DNA of 64,000 nt from Corylus avellana (Eukaryota > Streptophyta > Magnoliopsida > Fagales > Betulaceae), in NCBI RefSeq assembly GCF_901000735.1, contig NC_081547.1, positions 27,949,382-28,013,381 of the forward strand, in the 5' to 3' direction. A program made the translations under genes and the position numbers. Positions 55,119 to 64,000 of the stretch are shown here, in pieces. The notes beneath the pieces were generated by a model that did no database searches, was not told the DNA's origin, and saw only the letters and a program-made list of their open reading frames with translations. Each line of letters begins with the position of its first letter. Position 1 is the first letter of the stretch.

Positions 55119-56285
55119 TTTAAAAAAAAGTTTTTTAACTAAGGGAATAATTATATTTCTATATATTTTATGGGTGTGACAAATATTTTACATGCTAGCC
55201 GTTTAGTTTAATTGTTAAATTAAACTGTATGGATAATTTAAAAATGATTGAAAAATTAGAATATCACTTTGCAAATTTTTAAGTTTAGAAGAGACATTTG
55301 AGTTATATCTATATTTCAACAACTCATTTGACTCATTTCTAATGCCTAATGGTGTATATAATTTCACATTTTTTAGAAGAAAAAAAAAGTGCCAACATTG
55401 ATTTTTTAATAAATCAATCATTAAATTTGTTAGGTCCACTATTAATTTATGTTGAATCCACACAAGTCAACAAATCTAATGGTTAATTTGTAAGATGATA
55501 TAAAAGAAATATGAGCAAAATATTGACAACAATTATTTCTCATATATATATATATATGCACTTAGTTTAAATCCTTACCATAAAATAGATACTCTCTATT
55601 TTATTTTAAATGGAGATAATCTTATTCAAAATCATATTTCCCATTAAATGCACAAACTTTAAAACTTAACCCTAAAATGAATGTACCATTCATTTATGAA
55701 AATAATCATACTCCGAATTGCGTAGGGCATCACTTAATAATGCCATTGACTCTTGAAAGATAAAATAAAATCCTAGTAACACGTTCTGCAACACCAAATC
55801 TTCGTATTTCCATGAACGCCATCAGTTGATCTTAGAATACATTTTTTTTTGTAAATCATATAGTGCATTAGTGCATATGTGATTCTGTTTTTTTGGGAAA
55901 GAAAAAAAAAATTACCTTGTTCGCTGCTCAGAACAGTCGCTATGATTAATGTACCGAAGATAGTGTATATTTACACAAGGTTAAAACATGGAAAATCCAA
56001 AGATTTCGTTCTGCCCTCTGCTAGCGTTGGTGTTGCAGAAACTGAAACAAAAAACACTACCACTCATCAATGACACTGCCTCTTCTTAAAATTCTTTCTA
56101 CCATTCCGTGACTCAAGACTCTTCACTAAATTGCAAATGCAACCGAGTGAGTAATCCCAAACACAGGAAAACTCGTCTTCCAGACAAACTCCACTCCAGC
56201 TATTATGTCGTATCAAATGTCGCACAAACAAAGTAAACACAATGGTTTTAGATCTGGACACAGCAGCCGGCCACGCTACATGAGC
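55119..56285. other. Intergenic downstream of the Yip1 gene, no gene seen
   Basis: AT-rich DNA. The right part should contain the Yip1 3' UTR. A short (AT)n run lies at about 55542-55557. Confidence 0.5.
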
Positions 56286-59200
56286 TCATGGAAAGAACCA
56301 GACCTTGATGAAGATCGCCAAAGCCATTTGCAAGAAAAATGCAGCAATCGCTATCAGTGAAAGATCATTTCCCTCTATATAAGACCTGAGGTTCAAGGCA
56401 ACAAAACATGCTGAAGCGGAACCCGTGAGAAGTATAATGATCCACCGAAGAATCTCGACCGGGATGAGCAACAGAAACTGAAATATTCCAAAGCATGCAT
56501 ATTAGTTGATCATTGGAATACTGGAAGACAAGCTATGAAGTGAGGATTGTTTAACGTGAGACTTGCAAATACACATGTTTTGGCAAATTAAACTCCCCCT
56601 TGGTGATCACCAATATTTTCTAAAGTTACTTCCTGGTGTCCACCGTTCATTAAGAACAAGGCAGTTAAATTTAGCTTAAACAGAAGGTATACTGGTTCCA
56701 TGCAGCAACCCAGGGTTCAAATATTGCAAAGGGAACATATGCAAAGCAAACATATGTGCCCTCTAGTCTATCTATCCAATGGACAAAGACGAAGAAAGAA
56801 GGGGAAGGGGGGAGCCTATAGCGAAGTAGAGAAGACAGCAACTTACTGAGGCCAGAACAAAAACAGAGAGAGAATATCCCCACAAGCACCAAAATCGCAC
56901 AAGGCTAGCATTTGAACCCAGATACTGCAGCAAGAAGTAAAATGCCAGGGGCACCACAATTGCATAGCCGTAGACTGAACCTGCTGCCACATTTACGTAG
57001 CTGACGTCAAAACTCCAAGACGTAGTGCTGTCACTACGTTTCTGCATGAGGTAGGTTGCACAATTCCCAGAAGAAGCAAGCACAAATACCAATGTAGTGG
57101 AAATCCAGATAAGCCCATATCTAGCACACAAGGAGAAAAAACAGAAGCCAAAATATTAGATGTTCATGTGAAATCACTGCTGTGGTTGTCACTGCTGTTG
57201 GTGTGTGAATTCACATTCTGAACAAAGGAAACATTGGGAAAATTGGCACATAGATCTCAAACAACCTCCACTTGTCTCAAATCATATTGAAAGAGATCAT
57301 CCGGAGGAAGAAAATGAGAGATTAAAGAAAAGAAAAAAAGAAACAACCCTTGAAAGACAGACCACCCCACCCGGCTTTCTGTTTCTTCTCTTTTTCCTTA
57401 GCAACATCTTCTAACTGCCCCAGACCATTACAAAGCAAAGAAACAATCTCATTGACTTACTAAGTTTGTTAACCTGATAGCTTTGTCTGCTTTGCCATAC
57501 TTATGTTTTTTGTTAATGGTATTTCTTGAATCTTATATCTTTATTGCAACTATTCCTGACAAAATTTAGTTCCAGTTTCTGTTAACTCATAATATCCTAA
57601 CAAGTTTTCAGTATGTATTTGTATGAAAATACGTTTTCAATATAACCTCTGATCATAATAGTTTAAAACTTTGTATCAAATGTTAGAATATCAAAAGAAC
57701 TTTCCTTCACACACGTTTTCAAAGAAATACCAACTGTCTATTAGTTTCAAAATTGCTTTTTGATACGTCTATTAGACCAAATTTTCAATAAAGGAGTACC
57801 AAACAAAAAAAAAAAATCACTACTCACAGATCAGGGTTAGCGTCAATCTTGCTGAAAAAATCTCTGCTAATAGGATACAAAGAACTCATCAGTCGGTTTA
57901 AGACAATGTCTGTATCAACATTGAAATATTGTGTGTATGACGAGATATTAAACACTCCCTTCCAGCCGTTAGCTGGTTGTTGCTCAAATCCTTCTGCAAG
58001 GAGAGAAAGATAGAGATAATTAAACACGAAGTGAATGTAGTAGCAGTAACTGAAAATGCCTGCAGTGCCATAAAAATGACACCTGGGTCTAATAGCACTT
58101 CCATCAAATACAAATATGGATTAAAACGACTGAACATTCTAAATTGTCAGTATCAACTCAGTGATATAAATATTACGCATTCCTTATGTAGATAAGACAC
58201 AAGGAAGCTCCAATACGTTCAAAGAATCTCCCAATTATTTATGGAACTGCAAGATAAATTACTAAAAATGAACTCCTGCCCAAACCTCATTTGATTGCAT
58301 TACAGTCCAATGCCTCGCCATTTCGTTTGCATCTCAATTTATGCATACCTTTTCCCAATTGTCTATGAATTTTTTTTTTTTTTTTTTTGGGTGGGGGGGA
58401 GTGGGCATTGCTGTTTCAAAAGGTCCTTCAACCAAGCAAGTAATTGAAGGCAAAGACAGTTCTAGCGGATGAAGATAGCTTTTCTCTACTTGTCCCTTCA
58501 CTCAATGTTATTCTGGATTTTGGCCAAAATGTATATCTCATTTTACTGTTTTCTACTGCTATATTTTTAAAAAGTTACAAAACCAAAAACACTCTGGTTA
58601 AAATTTGACATATTGGCTGTCGAGATTATATTCTCCTACCAAAAAAACCTCCAGTCAGAGTTCTCACCTCAACAACAATACCAAATAACATACCCATTAA
58701 GATGTCAGTCCAATACCCAATGTGATGTTTGGGGGGTGGGATTGATCCTATTTATCATGATTCTATTCTTCATGATTCCCATTAATGTGTAATAGTTGGA
58801 AAGAAACACACGGACATGCACAGAGGCACAAACAACCAAGCAAACCATGGTACACAGAGATAATACTGTTCATAAAAAGTCCTTTTTCTCTAATTACGGC
58901 AAAAGTCCCAAACCCAGAGTTCTTAGCAATATGATGATTCTTCCATTGAGCCAAAAATCCACAATAAAACAAATGGATGTCATGAGCTAGATATCCGTAA
59001 TCGAATCCAAGCTTGCAATCTCTTTAAGTTCCAAAGACCTTAATGGAGCACAAAGAAGCTCAGCGAAAGTATAACATCCTCATCCAAGTGGACAGAGGAA
59101 GACAAAAGTTATCACACTACAAATACCGCCTCTTTGAAATTGAAACTAGATGAGTGTTTTTTTTTTTTTTATAAGTAAAAATTTTATATATCAAAAGCGC

Positions 59201-60740
59201 AGAGGGGCGCAACTCACATACACGGGAAGTATAAATAGAAGCACCTAAGAGGGAGAGAAAACTAGATGAGTGTTATGACCATAAAAAGGAAAGAAAGCCT
59301 TTCTTTGACATTAAATGACAATTGAATGGCATTTTCTCGAGATATTAAATAAAGCAATGAAGATATCTCATTACACGTGAAGAAGTGAACAATAGAGGAG
59401 GTATTCATTTAAAACTCAAAAAGCTTTGTAGGGATCAGGATCCCACATGTCTAACTGGAAGCTAAACCAGTTAATTTTTAAAGCAACTTTCCAACAAGGC
59501 CCCAAAGTCCAGGAAAGAGAAAGTTAAGAACCATACCAGGTGGACTTCCAAGAGTTTGATAACCCCGCCCTGCATTATTTGGAGGGAATATTTGCATATT
59601 TGCTTCAGGGACTGCATATGAGTTCAGGAACAAATTTTTAGGGGAAGAAACAGAGAATGGTTCAGATATAATGGTAATAGTGAACAAGAAAACATTTCAA
59701 TGTATTGAAAATAAATATTTCAAAAATAGAAACTCGTACCCTCATAGTTTGTCGCATTCTTTTCTTCTTTGATAACCGACTATGAACCAAAAAACAGTTA
59801 TCATTAAAACCTCGGTAATGATAACAATGATGACGATAGTAATAACAACAATAAAAATAAAACGAAATAAATAGAAGCTCATAAGTAAACACCGCTTCAA
59901 ACATATGCCTGCTTCGTGCAAAAAAGGATTATAAGTAAAGAGCAAAGAATTATAGAAATTATCAACAGGCTGATTTTTCAATCCCAAAGAAAGTAAACCT
60001 AGTAATTTACGGCACAAGTACACATTTGGAAACTATAGAAAAAGAAGTTTCTTTTGCCGACAGTCACTTACTATAGTCGCAGAATTGGTGTTGAATGTTT
60101 CCTCCTTTTAAACAATTGAGCAAGAGATGGATACATTAAATCGTGCAGGCCATGGCCGCCTTCCAACAAGGGGAAAATTATTATGAAATGTCTACACAAA
60201 TTTCTTCATCAAATGTTTAGGCTTCTTGCCAGTAAACTCTAGGTTTCTACTCAACTAAACAAAACTAACAAAGATAAATAAAAATAAAGGAGACAACAGA
60301 TATAATAAATCAATTATATGTATTAAATTTTAATCGACCGCTATCTATATTTAATCGTTGTGAGCTAAAGTTCTCGTCTCATTGTAAAAAATAAAAATAA
60401 AAAAAAATAAAAAAATACAGAAAGAACTAACTTAAAAGCACAACGCTTGAAATTTTCCTTCGTTTTCCCGAGCGTTCTCAGCAAACAAACAGAGCGGGAA
60501 AAATTAAAAAGAAAAAAAAAAAGGGAAGCGATCGATCTCGATTACTACATGCACTAGATCAATTAGCCTCCAAGTCAAAGAAAGAAACGCGAAAAATGTC
60601 AAATTATATAGAATTAATCATATAAAACGGCAGTTTGCGACGTATGTATTAGAAATAATAGTAAATAGAAACGAATCAGAACGTACTGGCACTGAGCCAA
60701 GCAAATGGCTGGTAGGGAGGCTTGTGTAGGACTCCTCCAT
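56286..60740 (-). CDS. Yip1-family integral membrane protein (YIPF1-like), 6 exons, 266 aa
   Basis: Exons in coding order: 60687-60740, 59740-59779, 59537-59611, 57828-57993, 56847-57120, 56286-56477. All introns are GT-AG and phases are consistent. The cytosolic N-terminus (MEESYTSLPTSHLLGSVP, NNAGRGYQTLGSPP) leads to a conserved YTQYFNVDTDIVLNRLMSSL segment and the Yip1 domain. That domain has about five hydrophobic helices, for example LIWISTTLVFVLASSGN, VYGYAIVVPLAFYFLLQYLG, YSLSVFVLASFLLLIPVE, WIIILLTGSASACFVAL and AIAAFFLQMALAIFIKVW. Yip1-family proteins sit in Golgi and ER membranes, bind Rab/Ypt GTPases and help vesicle traffic. The gene is tandem with P5CS, matching Arabidopsis At2g39800-At2g39805. 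Intron 3 (1.5 kb) carries a retroposon-like fragment. The very short exon 2 (40 bp) is the least certain part. Confidence 0.9.
59158..59257 (-). mobile_element. Retroposon 3' fragment in Yip1 intron 3
   Basis: A T-tract followed by ATAAGTAAAAATTTTATATA, then a GCGCAGAGGGGCGCAAC and ACACGGGAAGTATA segment. I recall this order as the A-tailed 3' end of a widespread eudicot LINE family read on the minus strand. The 5' part is absent. Confidence 0.45.
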
Positions 60741-61141
60741 GAAAGAGAGGTGAGAGAGTAAGATCTGTTGCTCACAGAATCAATGCGTCTTCAATAATTT
60801 GGTTGAGAATCTGAGGTTTATGAACGCTGAAACGCGCCACGAAGCGAGCCCTAGACGTTGCTTTTCGTAGTTTGGAAGGAACGCAGGGAACGGGAGACTG
60901 ACCGGTACTAGAGCTGTCTTAAGGGGCGGGAGATCTTGACACGCGCCTACAAGGCGTCTGGGTCTCACGTATTCGTTTACTTTACATCGAGTCAGCGAAG
61001 CAAGCGGGAGCAGATGATTAACTTCCTGTAGCGATGTACTTTGGGCTCATCATGGCGCCCCATGGGCCTCCGTGATTGTCACTGGCCTTATATTTTCAAC
61101 TTCACATTTTTTTATGTGAGAGTTGAAATTGGGGAAATTAT

Positions 61142-61351
61142 GGCCCGTTTGTCAACCGTGCGGAATGACACTGTAGCTGGAACGATACTGTTTCAACTAC
61201 AGTATCATCTTTTAAAAAATAATTTTTTTATTTTCAAAAATATTAAAAAACTTTATAAAAAAAAAAAAATCATTTTTTACAGGATTGTACTGTAGCTGGA
61301 ACAGTACCGTTCCAACTATAGTGCCGTTTCGCACTGTTGGCAAATGAAGCC
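61142..61351. mobile_element. MITE downstream of the Yip1 promoter region
   Basis: The left end GGCCCGTTTGTCAACCG and the right end GTTGGCAAATGAAGCC are imperfect inverted repeats, flanked by TAT on both sides. The inner arms repeat ACTGTAGCTGGAACGATACTG in inverted, diverged form (CTGTAGCTGGAACAGTACCG). It has no coding capacity. Confidence 0.65.
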
Positions 61352-61546
61352 TATGATTAGCTAAACATGCTGCTACTCGCCTTGCATTTGCTATAACTTT
61401 TTTTAATGTTTTTTTCTTTCTCTTTTGAGAAGAATTCTCTCCTGAGTCTTTTTCTCTATTTTAAATTAGGAAAAAAAAAATGATTGGATCTAACATTTAG
61501 TAGTAATTCACCCAAAATTTAATAATAATTTTTATTGTTTATATTG

Positions 61547-61921
61547 AGGGGTGGGAGTCGGATAATTCAGTTATGAAAATGGAGTTTTTGCATTTCGCAT
61601 CGTTATTGTCGGTAAAGTCGAAATTTTCACCGACTTATTCCACCAACTTTTTGTTCTGTTACCGAATGGCAGTCAATAATGTTGATTCAATAATATCGGT
61701 CGATAATGTCGATAAGCAAAGAAATGAAAAATTGGTCGGCAAAGTCAATTGGTGTCGGTCGGTCAAGCTGGTTCAGTTATAAAATGTTATTCCGCCTACC
61801 AAATCGAGTTTGTAGGAAATAGCAAAAGTCTACTGTCTGCTGGCCATCTGTTTAGCATTGCCGGTAGGTATCGTTCGGTAGGCAATCGATAATCGGTAGG
61901 CGGTTAATTTGTCCACTCCTA
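61547..61921. mobile_element. Possible hAT-like element with CGGTAGGCGG-type repeats
   Basis: Begins AGGGGTGGGAGTCGG and ends TTTGTCCACTCCT, a weak inverted pair. It has clustered TCGGTAGGC, GTCGGTCGGTC and GGTAGGCGGTTAA motifs near the right end, reminiscent of the subterminal arrays at 4207-5003. No target duplication was found. Confidence 0.35.
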
Positions 61922-62445
61922 AGTGAGACTATATGTAGCATTTTTCTAATTGTGCTGTCATTACTAGCCTTGGTTCATAGCCTCTTTTCGAAATGGTGCT
62001 ATTAAACTAGGTTTCCTTGCGAGCTTAATTCATTTTGGCATCCACGTTAGCCGCGTCATCCCATAATGGACCGTTATGAGTGACCGAATCATCTTCATAG
62101 TTATGAGGGTAATTTACATACCTACAAATGATTAAGGTAGTCGAACCACCACAAAAATAATGAAACCAACTGTTGAGCAGGTCACGATAAAAAATAAGGG
62201 TACAGTTGTATGGTTGCATTTAAGACTTCACCACCTTTGTACAACCGCTTGCTCCATCACCACTGATGACTCAAGCCCGATGATTCTACCACCGCTTGCT
62301 CCGTCCTCACCAATTTTCTTGAAAAGAACCTGTGCCACCCCAGCCCGTCAAGAACTTGTCTAAGGTTTTTAATGCTCCTATATGTGTGTCTCATGTGTAT
62401 AATTGGATAGTTATACAATTTTGTTTCTGTGAAGATCTTTCTTTT
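61922..62445. other. Intergenic, no gene seen
   Basis: Ordinary DNA between two transposon-like elements. No coding pattern is recognised. Confidence 0.4.
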
Positions 62446-63693
62446 ATGCGTAAAATGGTTTCCGTCGGAAAATATTTTCAGGGAACCCATTTTCCCTGAA
62501 ATTGTTTATGTCAAAAACATTTTACGGCGTTTATCGCGCGCACGGAAAATAATTATTTTTTTGATATATATTTTTTCCAATAAGGTTCCCACCGGGACAT
62601 GACCGGGACCCGCTCGAGACTTGTCTGGGACCTCACCGAGACCTAACCCGAGACTCGCCCGAGACTTGCCCGGGACCTCACCAGGACCCGCCCAGGACAC
62701 CGTCGGGATCCGCCCGGGACCCACCCAAAACTTGACTGGAACCTGCTCGGAACCAGCCTAGGACTTGCCTAGGACCCCGCTAGGACCTGCCCGAGACCTT
62801 GCCGGGACCCTCCTAGGACTTGACCGGGACTTGCCCAGGACTTGACCGAGTGGGTCTCGGTCAAGTCATGGGTGGGGCCCGGTGGGGTTCCAGGTAGGTC
62901 CCGATCAAGTCCCAAGCGGGTCCTGGCGAGGTCCCGAGTGGGTCCCGATTAGGTCCGATTCGGTCCTGGCGTGGCCATCGATCAAGACCCGGGGGGGTCC
63001 CGGCGTGGTCTTGGGTGGGTCTTGGGCAAGTCCCAGGAAGGTCCTGGTCAAGTCCCCGGCGAGTTTCGGTCAGGTCCTAGAGGGGTCCCGGTCAAGTCTC
63101 GAGCAAGTCCCGAGTGGGTCTTGGTCAAGTCCCGGGCAGGTCCCAGTCAATTCCCAGGCGGGTCCCGGTCAAGTTCTGGGCGAGTCCCAGTCAAGTCCCA
63201 AGCGGGTCCCGGACTAGTCTCGGCGCGAGTCCTGGGCAGGTCCCAAGCAAGTCCCGGGCAGGTCCAGGTCAAGTCCCGGGCGGGTCTTGGCAGGGTCCCG
63301 GGCAAGTCCCAGGTGGGTCTGATTCAGTCCCGAGCGGATCTCGACGTGGTCCTAGGCAGGTCTCGGTCAGGTCCTGGGTAGGTCCGAGCTGGTCTGGTCG
63401 GGTTTCGGGCAAGTCCTAGGGGGGTCCGAAGCAGGTCCTAGGCGAGTTCCAGTCAAGTCTCGGCGAGGTTTTATGCGGGTCTTGGCAAGGTCCATCGATT
63501 TGAGAATGAGATGATGCTCAAAGTCGGAAAATGGTTTATGGTTTTCGAAACCGTAACCATTTTTCAAAAATGAAAGAAGAATTTTCGGTCAAAATGAAAA
63601 TGTTTTCCGTTAACCACTATTTTACATCGAAGTAAACTGTAAAATGCGGAAATCATTTTCTGAAAACCATTTTATGTCAAAGTACACGGAGCC
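62446..63693. mobile_element. Harbinger-like element with GC-rich minisatellite, copy 2 (inverted, left end truncated)
   Basis: The right end has CATTTTATGTCAAAGTACAC followed by GGAGCC and then TTA (63694-63696), matching the terminus and TTA target site of copy 1. The shared flank TTGGCAAGGTCCATCGATTT (about 63484) is the complement of the left flank of the copy 1 array, so the copies are in opposite orientation. CCAATAAGG near 62576 matches the other side. The outermost bases of the left terminal repeat before GCGTAAAATGG (62448) are missing. Confidence 0.75.
62586..63493. repeat. GC-rich minisatellite of copy 2, inverting at about 62850
   Basis: The same 11/22-bp unit as at 32212-33060. 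Plus-strand units of the CGGGACTTGAC type run to about 62850, then reverse-complement units (GTCCCGGTCAAGTC type) continue to 63493. The proportions of the two parts are mirrored relative to copy 1, as expected for an inverted copy. Confidence 0.9.
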
Positions 63694-63696
63694 TTA

Positions 63697-64000
63697 GTTA
63701 TAATTGTAGGGTTTGGTTGTAGTTTTTAGGTGAAATTGAGCTCGGATTCCTGAATTTTATTTCAAATTTGTGCAATTTCTAGAGTGGAATTTAGAATAAC
63801 TTTGATTTTGGATCTGGGTATTGATCTCGGAACCTTATTTCAATTGAGTTTAGCTAATATTGGTGCTAGTGCGAAACCTATTAAATTTCAGTTGTGCAAC
63901 TTGGATGAAAAGGGTTTTTATTCATGTTATTTGGGTGCATATTTGCATTTCCCCGAAGAGTTAAGGCCTTCCGAGTTCCAATTCTTCTAGAGTTAGCATG
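63697..64000. other. Window end; unassigned open frame at 63784-63990
   Basis: A plus-strand frame of 68 codons begins MEFRITLILDLGIDLGTLFQ and ends EELRPSEFQFF. It has plausible amino-acid composition but no family I recognise. It could be chance. Confidence 0.2.

Noticed and set aside
62882..63419. Open frames of 101-136 codons in the second array as genes
   Set aside because: Same reason: they are by-products of the 11/22-bp minisatellite in copy 2 of the element.

Overview
The window is nuclear DNA of a eudicot plant. The genes are intron-rich with GT-AG splicing, intergenic DNA is AT-rich, and non-autonomous DNA transposons are dense. The gene content and order match land-plant families, and a rosid tree is plausible, but the species cannot be fixed from sequence alone. 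Two runs of exactly 100 N (25345-25444 and 53745-53844) show a draft scaffold.

Layout. 1-3808: two tandem copies of a small minus-strand gene (DUF7722-like), the first cut by the window edge, each with a different upstream insertion. 4207-5003: a hAT-type element with an 8-bp target duplication. 6430-12613 (+): an 11-exon RCC1/UVR8-like beta-propeller gene. 13885-14743: a SINE and a Mutator-type MITE. 14935-18639 (+): a wall-associated receptor kinase-like gene (WAKL15/20 type). 19504-22758 (-): translation initiation factor eIF3g. 20465-25344 is repeated almost exactly at 25445-30327 on the two sides of an N gap, most likely unmerged contig ends. 32008-33235 and 62446-63693: two inverted copies of an unusual transposon that carries a long GC-rich minisatellite. 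36617-38235 (+): GDP-mannose pyrophosphorylase. 41685-43468 (+): mitochondrial glycoprotein (p32/MAM33). 44668-53169 (-): delta-1-pyrroline-5-carboxylate synthetase, 20 exons. 56286-60740 (-): Yip1-family membrane protein.

The genes do not form a pathway. Their order is informative: RCC1-WAKL recalls Arabidopsis At3g53830-At3g53840, and GMPP-MAM33-P5CS-Yip1 recalls At2g39770-At2g39795-At2g39800-At2g39805 (partly repeated around At3g55590-At3g55610). These locus numbers are from memory. By function, GMPP makes GDP-mannose for ascorbate and cell-wall or glycan synthesis, P5CS makes proline, eIF3g serves translation, Yip1 serves Golgi traffic, and the WAKL is a surface receptor.

All spliced models were built by hand. 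Each keeps one open frame across every junction, and the protein lengths agree with the families: RCC1 489 aa, WAKL 634, eIF3g 302, GMPP 361, MAM33 252, P5CS 712, Yip1 266. The strongest candidates for a second look are the minisatellite-bearing transposon pair, the gap-flanking duplication, two GC-AG introns in P5CS, and the transposons sitting next to or inside genes. No CRISPR array, tRNA or rRNA gene was seen.
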